Under the pieces are notes generated by a model, which had not been told where the DNA came from, made no database searches, and saw only the letters and a list, made by a program, of their open reading frames with translations. Of a stretch of DNA of 64,000 nucleotides, positions 11,801 through 26,176 are shown piece after piece. The position numbers and the translations under genes were made by a program. Source of the stretch: Tanytarsus gracilentus (Eukaryota; Arthropoda; Insecta; Diptera; Chironomidae); NCBI GenBank assembly GCA_038502055.1, contig JAXRKN010000038.1:4774001-4838000 (forward strand), written 5' to 3'. Within the stretch, counting starts at the first letter, position 1, and each line of letters starts with the position of its first letter.

Positions 11801-12401
11801 TGGACTTGGAAGAATGCTCTCAAATTACAGACTCGACACTCGCTCACTTGGCAACCGGTTGCCCCAGCTTAGAGAAATTGGTAGAAAATCTAAAATTAAT
11901 TTTGTCCTTCCAATTAAATTGATTTAAATCTTTTAGACTTTATCTCACTGTGAACTCATAACTGACGATGGAATTAGACAACTCGCACAAGGAAGTTGCG
12001 CAGCTGAAAGCCTTTCCGTCCTAGAATTAGACAATTGCCCGTTAATTACCGATGCAACCTTAGAGCATTTGACGTCATGTCATAATCTTCAGCGGATTGA
12101 ACTGTATGACTGCCAACTTATTTCGAGAAATGCCATAAGAAAATTAAGAGTGAGAAAAAATTGAATTATTCAGTAATGAGAAAATATTTATTCGCTCTCT
12201 CTATATCATAGACCGTTCTGCCGAATATCAAAGTACATGCATATTTTGCTCCTGTCACGCCTCCAGTTGCAATTGCCGGTTAGTAGAAGCAAACTTATCC
12301 TCATGAATTATTCATCATAATTTTACAACGTGTGTTTTTTCTTTACTTTTACCGTAGGACAACAGCGACCGCGGTATTGTCGCTGTTGTGAAATTCTCTG
12401 A
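8827..12401 (+). CDS. Fbxl20: F-box/leucine-rich-repeat ubiquitin-ligase adaptor (FBXL2/FBXL20 type)
   Basis: Eleven exons: 8827-8880, 10418-10642, 10700-10783, 10850-11122, 11179-11281, 11354-11439, 11514-11705, 11779-11880, 11937-12149, 12212-12278 and 12358-12401, giving 480 residues. The exon at 10418 has no in-frame ATG upstream of the F-box. The 8827 exon (MMNYNNHQPQL..., donor gtaagt) supplies one in matching phase and is my inferred start. The F-box is near residues 69-115 (KLPKEILLRILSYLDVVSLC). About a dozen Cys-containing LRRs follow (ITDSTLAHLATGCPSLEKL type), then NIKVHAYFAPVTPP. The end CRCCEIL carries a CaaX box (CEIL), which predicts geranylgeranylation and membrane targeting as in FBXL2/FBXL20. 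It is a substrate receptor of SCF (Skp1-Cul1) ligases; FBXL20 in mammals controls presynaptic RIM1. The exon-7 donor (AAG|gtttct) is weak. A possible AATAAA is at 12662-12667. Against human (436 aa) the N-terminus is longer and Thr/Ser-rich. Confidence 0.93.
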
Positions 12402-15400
12402 GATCAGGTAATGCAAAATCGAAGACGTGATAAATGAGTTTAGATGATTTATATTTCTTATAATATTCAGGCTATGGGTTTTGCGAGGAGAATTTTATTA
12501 TGTAAGCGAGATGACTGATATTTTAATTTATAGTTTGAAACAAAAAATGCATTCAACACCCAATTTCGACCACAGCAACAGCAAAAATCCCTTTCTCTAT
12601 CAAAATTCTTATTATGCCAAAACTATAGTTTTTCTTTATTTTTTATTTAATATGTTTAAAAAATAAATTTTATGTTCCCGATTGGACAAACTGGATTGTA
12701 TGTAGAAATTATTATGAAAAAAACTAATAGGACGATTTTAGACAAAATTCAAAAACAAAGTTTAGCACGAAAACAAAATTTAAATTATTTATGATTATAT
12801 TAACGCAACTTTTTATGTTAATTTCTCGCATAAATTTTATGACATAAAAATATTACTTAAATCAAAATCTTCTTTTTTTGTTTTCCTTCATCTTCAACGT
12901 TTTTAATTTTAGAAGAAGAGTGAAAATGAAATGTGATGTTTTTTAAGTGAATCATCGTCGTCAAAACCCATTCATGAAAAGAGTAAAAATAAAAAAGATT
13001 GAATTATAGATACATTAAGGTGAGCTTTGAAAAACAAGATGAAAATTCGAGCATTTCCGCGAAAAAATAAACATCGATAATAAATAAATATTATTTTGTT
13101 CCTGGTAGTTTACATGAAATTTTTGTAGAGAGAGGAAGCGTGAGCTAGAAGAAAAATCATTTTGTCCTTAACATTATTCAATAAAAAATGAACTTTTAAA
13201 TTCTCTACATATTTCATATTTTCCATCATAATCTCACAGATGTTTGCAAATGCAAAAAAAATCGATACATATATTAAATTAATGGCATATATTTCCAAAT
13301 AATCACTCATGATGTTTGCAAAAAAAATTAAACGAAATTAGAGGAGAAGAAGAAGAAAATACAGCGTAAAAGAAGAACTTTAATTTTTTCATTTATTCCA
13401 TTCGCATGAAAATGTGGGCATCACCAGTTCACAACGTGATAACTTTTTATTCTTCCCTCTCATCTCGTTTCATAAAGTTGCAATTTATATTAGTCGTCAT
13501 TTCATAAATGAAATTATAAACATTGAACTCGATAATAGTGCATCTTAATAAATGATTATATACATACAGCATTTTATTAATGAACTATTTGAGTTCATCT
13601 CATGAAATTTTAACTAACACCCAAAAAATGATCGTATATGTTCGGGAACAATTTTTTAATTTTTTTAAAATAATTCATCAATACAACGATAAAAAGAGCA
13701 AATCGGAGCATTAAGAAACAATTTTTATGAATGAGTCAGTAGAATCTCAAATTTTAGGGAAGTGGAAAAGATTTGTCTAAAAAAAAATTAATTCACAACA
13801 CTATGTATGTAAATCAATTGAATTTATATTAACCAAAAAAAAATTATACATGGCTCAATGTGCTATAAATTTGTTTAATGATTGATAGAATAATTCGTAA
13901 ACACATCGCGAAAAAATAAAAATAAAAATTATGTTATCTCTATAGAAATTAATTTTATGTCAATGTCCTATTAAGTCATTATCTGAAAATTGAATGAAAA
14001 TAATAATTGTTTCATCTTTGTTACTATGTAATTTGTCTTGATTCATCAGAAAATTATCATGCTATTTAATTATCACAATAATCAAACAAATTCCACATTT
14101 TTATCTCTCTCTAAATTTTAAATTTTTTGGAATCAAAAAATAAACGTGAGGAACTTCAATCGTAAAATGAAATTCAAAAGGTGCTAGTCTTAACTTTTAA
14201 AGAGAAGTAAAATTAAATTATTACCGAAGAAACCCAGCAGTGACGCATAAGCTCGCGAACTCATGGAAAAAAATGAAAGGAGTTTTTTTCTTATCATTTC
14301 GCATGGACGAGCAAAAAAAATTACACAAAATTAAAAATGATTAGTAAGTCATAAGTTGCATCATGATGCTTTTTAATTTTTAGTTGCCAAGAGGTGGCAA
14401 AAAGGAAAAAATAAAATAATGATTACTTACTACTACTATATAAGATTAAAAAAAATAGCCGTATTAAGTGACATTTCTGTATGAAAATGAAAAAAACATA
14501 ATAATGAAGGAAGATGGAAATGTTTGTAGGATTATTGATTATGTCATCAAACACTTTTTTATCAATAAAAATATCGAAAATTGTAAGGACTTTTTTTTAT
14601 TTGTAAATTTATGTGACTCATGACCGTTAATTTTTGAAAGCACGTTTCAACAGATGGTTGAGTTCGATTGGCAACCTCCGTAAATTAAAATGCCTTAAAA
14701 ATTGAGCTTAAATCAAAGTAATCTTGCGCAGTTTTATTTTTAAATGAGATTAAATTAAATTTCGAGTAATTTGCATTAAAACTTTCATCTCAAAAATCCA
14801 TCTTAAGCAATAATACTTAGTAAAATAATTTTTTAAATTGTCCCCTCTTCTCCTCCCCTCGCCCATTTTTTCGTTCTTATTTTTCTCTCTCTCGAATCTC
14901 AAATCATTTACGTTTTGTTCGTCGAGCAGTGCACATATATAAAGTGAATAAAAAATATATATTTAAATTTTCCAAATTAAAGCAGACTTTAAATTGTTAA
15001 AGGTGTCAAAGAGATGTGCATATTACAGAAAGAAAAGACAATAAACAATCAAAATGAATTTCGAAAATAACATATGATTAAAATTGGATAAAAATAATTT
15101 TCCACGAATAATCTCAATAAAGGAAGTCTTAAAAGGCAATTAGTTGAAGGAAAGTGAAAAGTTAATACGTGGTAAGTTGATTTCTTTAATTACTTTATTA
15201 TTCAACCTCTTCGAGAGCCATAAGATGGATTAAATTACAGAAAAAGAATTGTGAAAGTGGAAAATCAATATGAGGAAAGAAAAAATTTAGTCGAACAAAC
15301 ACAATGAAGAGCGACTGCAAAGAAGAGAACACTAAAAGTTATTACCTAAAAAAAATTTGTATTCGTCATAGAAAAATTCAAAAATTTAGATGAAAAATCA

Positions 15401-18400
15401 TCGCTATTAAAGAAATTTAATCTTTTTAAATTCGTTAAATTTTCAACATTTATAAAGCAATTCCAATCTCATATTGCAACATCATTATGTTTAACGTTCT
15501 TTACCCAAAAATATTCCAATTAGTGTTAAAACATTACTGAGTCTACTTTAAATGCGAATAATTTGAATTTTCATGAATTATGCGAGTGCAATTTGTTGGA
15601 AAAGTTCATTAATATTTCAATTCGATGTAACTCCGCATACAAAAGTTTATTTAAAAAAAAAGAAAGAGAATTTGCTTTAACGAGTGATAGGAAGGGAAAC
15701 AAGACGAACAAGATGGAAAAGGAGGATAATGGAAAACTTGAAATTTAGTGAGCCACAGCAACTCTCGATATATAAAAAAATATTTTTTCCCTTTTCATCC
15801 AAAAAAAAGTCCAATACTCTTTTCTTTATATTTTTGTGAATACATCTAAAGCTTTTCATTGGTGTTGGTTAGTTTATATGCACAGCATAATATCAGCTGT
15901 GTTCGTGTGTAAAATATACTGTTCATACGGTGTGAGATGGCTCAACATAACATTGCTTATACAGCTAGTCAGCTGCTCAATCCCTATGTATTCTTATGAT
16001 CTCACACATACACCCGTAGAAGATTATTAGCGAATTGAGAGAAAACTTTTTTTTGTTTAATAAATAGCAATTACATGTACTGCCAAGTTAGGGCACGTTT
16101 TGAGTTTGTAATTACTCGATAGCTATTTTAATTGATTTACGATTATTGTGTCAATAATGACAATTAATTCATCATTCAATCTTAAAAGGCTAATTTCATT
16201 TTCTACGTTCTAGTTTTATTCAGTGAAAAAAAATACTTCTCACCTGTTATGCATATTACTTAATTAATACGACGTTCATAATTTGATAATCTTGAATGTG
16301 CACACAATGTATTCGTTGCATTACACGCATGCATTCATTTACACAAGAGTTTAAATGACCCCAAAGCGGTGTCGACTCGAACACAATTTTTTTTATCTGT
16401 CTTCCCTGTGCATTATCGCTCTCTTTTTCTCGTTCTCTGCAGTGTCTCTAAAAATCAACAAAACTCACGCGCTTATGTACCTAGATTTCAAGAATCATTC
16501 GAAAAATCAAAAATGTTACGTTGTTGCCACGTTTTCCATCGTTCTCCGTTTCGATTGAACGAAAAACAGAGTAACTCTCGTATAAATTTTATTTTGTTTT
16601 TCATGTCAGCCAAATTTTGTTCCCTTTTTCGCATTCAAAAAACGCTAAAAACGTGAATTCAAATCATTGCCGATTTGCTTTGGCATTCAATTCTTCAATT
16701 CCGTCAGAGTCATTATAGAGGAAAGAAGAAGATTCACGAGAGTCAAAAGGAAACTAAACATTTCTTCTTAAATTATTATTCGACGTTTACATCCAATACA
16801 TCATAAGAATCATCATCATCATAAGTATTAGAGAGAAAAACCTTCAATCGAAAAACAAAGGATAGTCGAGTGGAGGTGAAAAAATCTTCCTCCTCGCACT
16901 CATTCGCCCTCGGCTCTCCTTGACTTTGTAAACATATATATACACTCTGCTCCACGCTAGTGTAGCATGATTATATTATCTGCTCAATAGATTTTAATTT
17001 TTGTCTTTCTTCTGTTGCTTGTTTGCTCATTGAATTTGAAATTTTATTCAAACTTTTTTGTCTCTCTCTCTCGCTTTATGTTGTCGACATTATTATGCAC
17101 ATTGTTTAAAAAAAAAGTTAAATACATTTTTTTTATATGCACATAAAAGTTTCTTTTTCCACATAAACAAAATACTTTAACCAATATATAAACTGCGCGA
17201 AGGTCTTTAATTTTGTATACATGGTTGATTGAAACGCGACTGCGTTGTTGCCAAATTGAATAGCTTGAAAGGAGTGACATTTTCTTCAAAATAAAGATGA
17301 TTTTATCATATATACGATTTTTTTTCTCGAGCACACATTTCTTATTCTTCCTGCATAAACTCACAATGTCATTGAGTTGTTAAATCGAATGCCAAAATTT
17401 AAATCAAGTTCTTGCTAAATAGAATTTCAAAAAGAATTGGAGCAATATATTGCGATCAAGTTTTTTGCTCTTTTCTTAACCCTGTCAATTATTATAACAA
17501 GGAAGAAGTCATATAAAAGTGAAACAAAGAAAGATTATTACGATTCGCGAGGATAAATTTACATGAAGATCAATGATCGCAAACACTCGCTAATAATAGA
17601 GGGGTTTAGGCATAGCAAAACGTGTGTGAGTACTTATTTAGAAAGAAATGTGTTGTTGTTTTTTTGCGGATAATAATAACAAGAAGAAGAGTAAGAAGAC
17701 ATGCCCGAAAGACAGAACAAAAAGGAACATTGTATAGTATAAGTAGAAAAGGTGATTGAATCGAGCTTTTTTCGCTCGCCCCCTTTCATCTCAGAATTCT
17801 TAAATTTCAAAGCTGAGTAAAGCCTCATACGAATTAAACTCAACCCAATTTCGGCAACACATTTTTCTTCTATATTGGAAAACAACAAAAAAAAGAGAAC
17901 AAATTTTGTTATCATGTTTTGAAAGGTGTGTGCTTGATATAGGGACAATGAAATCGGTTAGATAAGTTTTAATGAAAGTTAAAAACAAAAAAATAATCGT
18001 CACACATAAAATAAAAGTGAACTGTTCAGTGCGAGACAAGACGACTGCACAGAGCAGCAGTGAATAAAAGTATATGATTACACAATTTGTACACTAATGT
18101 AGTTTCGTCTGAGTTATTTTGCAAGCGTTTGTATGAGTATATTATTTGAGCTGTTCACGCTGCAGAATCTCATCCACAAAAAAAGTGTCTTAGAACAAAG
18201 GAGGAGAACTCAAACGATATAGCGAGAGATGCCCACATGAAAATCTTACATGTATATTCTCGCTCTTCCACCATCAATTTATTTTTTTATTCATTGTCAT
18301 TAAAGGTGCTGCTGCGCACATTTGTTATATGAGCGGCGATTACAATTGAATATTCACTCGCTAATATTTATTTTACTCATAGTTCGTTTGATTGAAACTA

Positions 18401-19730
18401 AAACGTGTCGCTCGTGTTTCTAATTATATATCACTCCTCCCTTATGCATATACACATAAAAAGAGCGCTGTGTTCATATTGAGTTTTACAAGTTCATTTT
18501 GACCTCATTGCACTTGTATATTAAACAATTTAAACCTAACGAGAAGGAGACGTACGAACAGCTGATTAGACATTTAGTAATCACGCAAAGAAATTGGAGT
18601 ACATGCCGATTACTATCGCTTTTTTCAAAGTCATTTCTATGACGAATCTTGTCGTAACTTGTTTCTTACTCAATTTAAAAAGAGATTCTCACATGGAATT
18701 TTTTCAACTTCCTGTGCGAATTTAATGAAAGGAAAATTACAAGACTCAAAAAAATTCCACTGCGAAATAAATTTAATTATTTTACAGGGCAATTGCCCTA
18801 TATTCAACTCAATTTCTTATCACCTTTACGGAATAAAATAAATTCGTATACATTTTACCCGTTTCATAGCAACTGATTGTGCTCTTTAAAAAAAATATTT
18901 ATTATTTAGCACATTTTTGTCATGCTAGAATTGCGTAGAAAAAGAAGAAGAAGGAGAAGAAAATCTCGTATTAACTAATTAAGCGACTGATAGTAAATCC
19001 TCATTTTAAAATATATGTTAATGACACACTCAATTGTTATCGTTGTGAAGGAGAGAACATTGCCTTTTTTCATGGCTAAAAATTCCAGTTCAAAAACGCA
19101 GAAATAAAATATGAAAAGGCAATCAAATTGAGTACTTGACACGACACGACTTTGTTTTGTTTTTCTTTCCTCCGCTGACACGAATGTATAATGTTTAGTT
19201 TTTGCATTTTTTTCTTCTTTCTTCATTTCATTTCCTCCGTCTCTACCATGACCTATTGCAATAATTTTTTGTTATCATGCAGTATGGCAAATACGTCACT
19301 ATACTTTTACAGTATATATGTGGCAACAGTAAAAAAAGTCTAGTGGCGAGAGAGCGCAAGAGAGAAGCGGATTTAAGTGAACTTTGAATCACTGCTAATT
19401 TCAAGTGTTATTAACTTTCTCTCTCGACTGCTGCCGTGAGTTCCTCGTACTCTCGTATGTGTCAATGTAAAAGAAATGAGAGAGAGAGCAGCTCACACCG
19501 AAAAGAAGCTAGAGTTGCGGTTGGTGTTTCATAACGGTTATTCCATATACTATAATACAAGTATGCTTAATAATTTTTCAATAACTGGGCCTGCTCGACA
19601 ACTGCGGCTGCTGCGGATTTTACTTTTCGATTACAACATTTTCATGAACCACTGTAAGAGTAGCACAGCATGGCTGGTAAATCAAGTCGATGTTGACCTT
19701 CTATTTTAGATTTTTATGATCATGAGCTTA

Positions 19731-19733
<3 letters not shown>

Positions 19734-19774
<41 letters not shown>
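19734..19774. repeat. (GA)n microsatellite
   Basis: About 20 uninterrupted GA units, within a zone of scattered GAGAG motifs (for example around 19350 and 19475). Such tracts can bind GAGA factor (Trl) in Diptera. Confidence 0.9.
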
Positions 19775-19778
<4 letters not shown>

Positions 19779-20290
19779 TGGATAAATTCGCAATATGCTC
19801 AAATTAAGCGCAGAGTTAATGTTTCTCTGGTTTTCTTTAATAATCGCCTCACATGATCTTAATCATAATTGTAAACATAAAGCAGAGCGCATAGTGCTGG
19901 CGAGAAAGAAAAAAAGCGAAATGAACATGAAGATCGTAGTCACATCATAAGATCACAATGTTGGAGTTGACCTCATTTTTAGGAACGTGTATCTCTCTCG
20001 TCTATTTATAAATTGAAATTGGGTGGATTGAAAGTGTATATAATAAAGTCTCACGCAGTATGTAACGATGAAAACATGTCTTGCCATACATAAATTCTTC
20101 CTTTCCTTCTCGATGACATAAATAATCAAAAAAAAAATTCGATTTTCATAAAAATAATTCTCGTTCGAATTTTTTTTTACGTTTCATTCTTTGAGATACT
20201 TTTTAGTTTTTTTATATACACAAAATTTTATATACATAGCGAATAGTTTTTTGTGCTGCACGCTGTAAGGTTTTAAATTGCGTATTATAG

Positions 20291-20307
20291 ACACACACAC
20301 ACACACA
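20291..20307. repeat. (AC)n microsatellite
   Basis: Short perfect AC run about 150 bp before the atos coding start. A similar AC run lies at about 25145-25160 in the atos 3' region. Confidence 0.8.
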
Positions 20308-20450
20308 AATTATATGTTGGACTTTGAAACGTTGAGTTTAAAATGTGCGTCGAATGAGGAAAATTTTGTGGCGATATTAAGCGTTATCATATCTCTCTTT
20401 CGAATGTCATCAGTTTTTCTTATCTTGAAAATTTTTCTTTTTCGTTTCAG

Positions 20451-23400
20451 ATGCATAGCGGTGGTGGTAGAGTTTTAGCTGCAAAGCAAAAGTCTGCCTT
20501 TTCTGTCTATGTTGGAATTGTTTCGCTCGTTCTTGAGGGCCGGGCGTTGGGGGACGACGATGACGATGACAACTTCTTGAGGAGTCAATCGCCTCATTTG
20601 AACTTGCACCATCCACAACATTCAACGCCAACCCAACATGAGTTAGATGTGGAGGGCTCAAACTCGTCAAATGTCACTGGAGGTTCACGGCATGGGGTAA
20701 TTAATCTTATCAGCGAGAAGTTGATGCGCCTCAGACAATTTCCTGGAACTAGCAAGGAAATTGATGTTGTCGAGATGGCTATTCCTGTGAATAGCGACGA
20801 ATACGAGCGACAACCTCGACTCCATCATGTCGCGTCTGCGAGAGAATTTCAACGTAGTCTCCGCTTGACGTCAATTCCAACATCTTCAGCCTCAAATTCA
20901 TCTGCCGCTGCTTCCGTACTTCACGACATTGATGTCGATTGGAATGACATTTCGATTTTGTTAAATGGATTAGATTCCATTGTTAAAGTTCCAGCATTTC
21001 CCTTGAAAATTCCATCACCCGCTCATCCCTCAATGAACCTCCACCATCTCGCTTACCCTCGTCCAAGTTCGAATGCAATGTCAATCAATCAGAAGCTATT
21101 GGCAAGTAAAAATCGTATGCCCGAGAAATCGACATGTGGTTCACCTTCTTCTTCTAATGCTTCATCATCGTTAAAGCCAAGACAAGGACCACATTGTGAG
21201 AAGTTTCTTAAAAAACTCGGTTTATTCAAGGTCGATTTGCCCGAGTCACTTGAAACAGATCACATGTGCAATCACGTCAACAGCTTTGTAAGATAATAGT
21301 TGTATAATTTTTATTCCTTAATCTAATTTTACAATCTTTAATTTAGTGTCGCCGCTGGCAATTTCATTTGAAGAAACTTCTTCAAGTGCTCTCGAAAGCG
21401 GAAGACGCGTGCATTGAAGTGTATCTCGGTCCTGAAAATAATGCGATTCTCTTGGAGCAATGGATAATAACGTTAACGGATAAGTAAGTTTTCTTCTTAA
21501 CTTTCTCTCGTTTGCTGTCAATTAATAATGTTTTAATTATTCCAGACCGTCGTCTTCAACTATGACTGTTCACGCACTCTGCAGTGCCATTCGCTCTCAA
21601 TTGTGCTTCTCGCAAGTTTCATCGTGGATAGACTTATTGAAGAAAGCCATGGTCGAGGGTGATTTGAACTTTAAGGACCACCAACAGAATTTGTTTGCTC
21701 CAGAAATAATGCAAAATCCTCGCTTGAAAAAGAACTTGCAAACAATGCAAATAAATTTGGATATATTGTTTCGTGTCAAGTCCTATGACGGATCATCGTG
21801 CTTCAATGAGAAACCAAACGTTCACAAATTTCCCGATACAGTTATTTCCGATAGCTTGGCAATTTGTGTTTGTCTCAAGAGTTTACCTCGTCAAGAGAAA
21901 ATACCCACTCTGAATACCGAGAAAGCTCACGTCAATGGATTCTTGTTTGGATGTGAAAGTCACCATGGAGGAGCAGGTAGTGGCTCACAACGAATTATGC
22001 ATGATCGTATGGCTTTTCCGTCGTGTCACGAAAAGGGTAAACATCGCTGCAAAGAGGACATTGAAGATGATGAAGAAATCTGTCATAAAAATTCGCAAAC
22101 AACTTCTTCTACTACCACACCACCTAACTCATCATCAGTCTCATCGGAATCGAGCACTACTTCCAACCTCTCGCATCGCGAACGTCAATTGTTGAAGTAC
22201 AAAAAACGACTAATGAAACGTGATATGAAGCAGAAGAAAAAGCAACTTGAGAATGGTGCTGAAAAACAGTCTGCCACTGTCACATCATCGTCCATGGCAT
22301 GCAATAAAGAGAACATTGAGCATTCAACGATTGATGTAACTGACAATATAAATTCCATGGAAATTCCTCTGTATCAGCAACAATTTTTCGCTAAGAGAGT
22401 CGATAGAAAGGATAAAACTCAAGCTGCCATCAAAAACACTAGCGAAAATATGTCAACTCTATCGATTGCCACACAAACCGAATTCAACGACGCATCTAAG
22501 AAATGTGATAGCTGTGGCAGTCACTTGCAATGTATAAACTGTGATAAAGTCAGAAATCTATCTTGTAGTAATTTTAATCAAATGGCGTCGCCTCTCTCCA
22601 TTGTCGTACCAGCAGCACCAACAACCTCTTCTGCATGCCAAATTTCGGCCGTGAGCGGAACAATGGTCGGAAATAAGGCAAATTTACTTCTTCAAGCCAT
22701 TCAAAGAACGGCAATTGCTCACCATCAAATGCACGACGACGACGTCTCGCGTGATAATCTTTTAAGTAGTAGCAACAAAAATAATAATAATAATAATAAT
22801 AATAATTTGATTGAAATCTCATCAAAGGAGAACAGTGATTGTCGATTATGTAAACGACAAAAAACTAAACACAATTATGCGCCATCCATTAGCAGTAATA
22901 ACAACAGCCCTGGAAATTTATATCGCAGGACAATGTCGGAATGTATGGTTGGACTGGCTGCAAGTGAAAATGGAGAAATTGACAATTACCAAGAGAGCAC
23001 TGCTTCAGGCATGTTTCTACATCCAACTCACAATTGTGATGATTTGCAATTAAACAACAGAAACATAGCGGAGGATATGTTGTCATATGGCGAACTTAAG
23101 GCCTACCGTAGAGCTTTTTCCGATGATGTCATTAATCAACTGCCCGATGAAGATGTCGATGAGGATGAAATAATTACAATCAAATGCCATCATACCACTC
23201 CTGTTGACGATGATCCCTCACAAATCCACAAGCTGACACCGAATGTCACTCTCGTTAATGCTGCACTTCATCGTGATATACCAGTCGGCAACCAGAGAAT
23301 ACCAAAAATTAATCTTACGCCAATTTTTGACATCATTCAACCGTCTCAGCAAAATATGCAGCGTCCAAATGATTCGGGCATTGGACATGAAACGAGCTTG

Positions 23401-24394
23401 GATTTCTCGCCAACAAGCGATAATGTCTTTGTATTCAATTCGCCACTCAAAAGTTTTCCACCATCTGCCGTACAATTGACGCCAGGCAGCGCCATTATGA
23501 AGCGTCGTACTCGCCACATCTCCGATCGCTCTTCAATCTCCGAATATTGCTCAGACGAAGACAATGAAGTGCCAACATCAAAGATCTCAACGATTTACAA
23601 GAAATTTGTATCTAAAACCCAAACCGCATTTAATAAATTCTCAAAGCTACCACTTCTCGCCTCGATCGAGGAGAATCTTTTGCACAATCGCTTCCAACCG
23701 AAGGCAATTGTCGATGGATTTAAGCTGTTGTTGGGTGCTAGCGGGAGCTTTTGTCCGACTCAATTAACAATTCCAGCTCAAACTTATTTCTATGAATTTC
23801 ATGGAATAAAGCACATGTCAACTCCGTATGTGGTGAGTTTAGAAATTTTTATTTTAATCTCTTTAAATATTCATCCCTTTTTTCTTTTTTTAGTGTGAAT
23901 TTCGCCTGGCGCGCAAATATTCAATTCCTCGCTCGGGTACGGTGCAAGCTACCCTCTTGAATCCTCAAGGAACAGTCGTACGAATGTTTTTCGTTTCGTA
24001 TGACTTTCGTGATATGCCAGCAATGTCTCAGACATTCATAAGGCAACGTGTTTTAGCTATAGATGAGCATATTAGTCAAAAGAATGTGGAACAAATGAGC
24101 ACGTCGGAACAAATGAAACATCTTCGTTACGTTATTAATTTAAGGTGAACTTAAAATGATAAAAAAAGTGAAGTTTTCATTAAAATTAATTTCCAACCTT
24201 TTTATAGATTTCAAACTGGTCGCTCTGGTCGTTTATGTCTTCACACCGACATCAAACTGATCATTTCTCGTCGTACTGAATTTGACACCGCTGCTGCACA
24301 CGCCAAAAACTCTTTGGAATCGCCCAACGACTTGAAAACCATCATCATTTGTCCCGATCATCCTAAATTTAGTTCACGAATTGAGAAAAACTAG
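20451..24394 (+). CDS. atos: Atos (atossa/FAM214) nuclear regulator
   Basis: Five coding exons, 20451-21287, 21347-21483, 21546-23832, 23894-24144 and 24208-24394, give 1232 residues. ATG is the first codon after an acceptor. The N-terminal two thirds are Ser/Thr/Asn-rich and poorly structured, with a poly-Asn run from an AAT repeat (22780-22806) and an acidic stretch DDDDDD. The conserved atos module lies at the end: SIEENLLHNRFQP (about 1030), LGASGSFCPTQLTIP, then IPRSGTVQATLLNPQGTVV, MFFVSYDFRDMPA, TFIRQR, LRYVINLRFQTGRSGRL and HTDIKLIISR. These match the DUF4210 and chromosome-segregation-like domains of FAM214A/ATOSA. Fly Atossa is a nuclear transcriptional regulator that raises mitochondrial metabolism in invading macrophages. 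The exon-2 segment (CRRWQFHLKKLLQVL...LGPENNAILLEQW) is the other well conserved block. It lies downstream of Fbxl20 in the same orientation. Confidence 0.93.
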
Positions 24395-26176
24395 ATGGAG
24401 AGATGAAAAATATATATTTTCATTGTTTGCCGAACGAGAGAAAGTAAAAGAGAGCAAATATTGATATAAAATTGGTAGTTATCGAAATAGTAGATAAATG
24501 TATTTTGTAGGCACGACACTGTATTTTTTTCTCGCATTCATTAAAATTTAATTATGCTATATTGCGCTAAGTGATAAGTAAGAATTTTTCTCATGCCTGT
24601 TAAGAAAAATGGTCGGAAATAGTATTGAATTTTTAAAATTTAACACACTTATTGATGACCAATATATATAAAACTAAAAAATGCTTCTTGTTTCTGAAAA
24701 AAGTAATAATTTACGTTCTCTAAGAATGATTAATAATCAAAAGAAAAGCGACAGTGATCGATGATTGAAAAATTTATAGAAATGTATTTTTTGCTAATGA
24801 CTTCCTCTTTCATTCGAGACAATTCTCAATATATACTTTTATTTAACTAAAATGATGTGGCACAAGTGCACTAACTAAATGGACATTGATACTGATCGTT
24901 AGAGGAATTTACTCTTTAATATTCAAATTCAATAGTGTCGATAATTACGTTGATGATGAGGTGTAGGATTGTAACTTTCTCAATTCTATTTTTTTGTTGT
25001 GAAAACTTTTTTCGTGCAAATTTTTTTAATCAATAACTTTTTTTCTTGTCATTAGTTGATAATTTTTTTCTGCCGTCTCAAAAGTAAACGGTATTAACTT
25101 TTTTAATCTTAAGATTTGTTGATGATGATTTAAAGCGAATACAAACACACACACACACACTTATACATGTATGGAAAAAATTTACATTATTCTTAGGATT
25201 TAAGAAAATGGAAAACAATAATTTTATCGTCTTAATTAGAGGTCCATTATTACTAAATTAATGTGTTGTAGTTGTGATAAAGTTCGAAGAATAATAAAAA
25301 TTCAATGAAAAATATTTTTTTTGTTTTTTGACCCTGAAAAAAATATATTTTTTACAGATTATACGCGTGTGTTAAGGTTTTCTTAAAATATAGATTTTTT
25401 ATTACATTTTCTTTAATTTTTAATATTTTTTATTTGATTTTCCCTAAAAGTTTTTACGAATCTCTCTGGTAAAATAGCGAAATTGGTTTTACATTTTGGC
25501 AAATTAAAATTGCTAGTCTCGAATAACTATTGCTTTTCGAATGAAATCAGCTAGCTCTAACAAAATTTACACACAATGAAATGCTTCTTTAATTGGATCA
25601 AAAAAATCACGATAAATAAACTGTTAGGAATTTTTTTATATAATCACAAATGCTAAAATTTTGTCAGATAATAATTTGAGAGCTTTTTAAAGAATTTAAT
25701 GCTAAAACTTCTTTTTGATTAATGCATCTTTAATTTTGAACTTTTAAATTAATGATCTAAAGACTTTAAACATTATAGATTTTAAAAAATCATCAAACAC
25801 TTCAAGAATGAAGTTGAAGTTTTTATCTTAAAATATATCCAGGTCGAGAAAAAAGCTAAATTTTTAATTGTTTCTTTTTTCAGGACATTTGGTTAAATGT
25901 AATTTTTAAAAATACAACAAAAATATACAGAGCAGATATAATCGCGTCAAATTCTCCTTAAGGTACATCCTGTGTCATGTCATAAATACATTCAATATAT
26001 TTATTTTCTTATTTTTAACAGTGAAGAGATAGAGAGGAAAATATTTTTTTTCTACTTTTTTTTGCCATTAAAGGGGGGGATGTCATGTGATTGATTGCGA
26101 TCGATGATTAATTTGATTTCTTAACTCTATTTCTTGCCCTTGTTTTTCTCTTTTTAATATGGCTTTTCGGTGAATT
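24395..26176. other. Convergent spacer, atos and Atg18 3' regions
   Basis: A+T-rich sequence between the stop codons of two convergent genes, presumably two 3' UTRs. It contains an AC run near 25145. No coding or RNA gene seen. Confidence 0.5.

Larger units (their letters stand above)
12402..20450 (+). other. 8-kb gene-free stretch upstream of atos
   Basis: After the Fbxl20 3' UTR I find no coding exon until atos. The first coding exon of atos begins directly after an acceptor (tttcgtttcag at 20440-20450), so at least one untranslated atos exon must lie in this stretch. One possible donor of that sort is gtaagt at 15173, downstream of a TATA-like tract near 14936-14942, but this is unproven. 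The right half (about 16850-20000) is rich in GAGAG/CTCTC motifs, suggesting regulatory DNA. Open stretches here are short and featureless. Confidence 0.4.

Noticed and set aside
15929..16013. GTGTGAGAT...ATCTCACAC inverted repeat as a microRNA hairpin
   Set aside because: Only 9 bp pair, the interior does not fold into a continuous arm, and no known miRNA seed is present.
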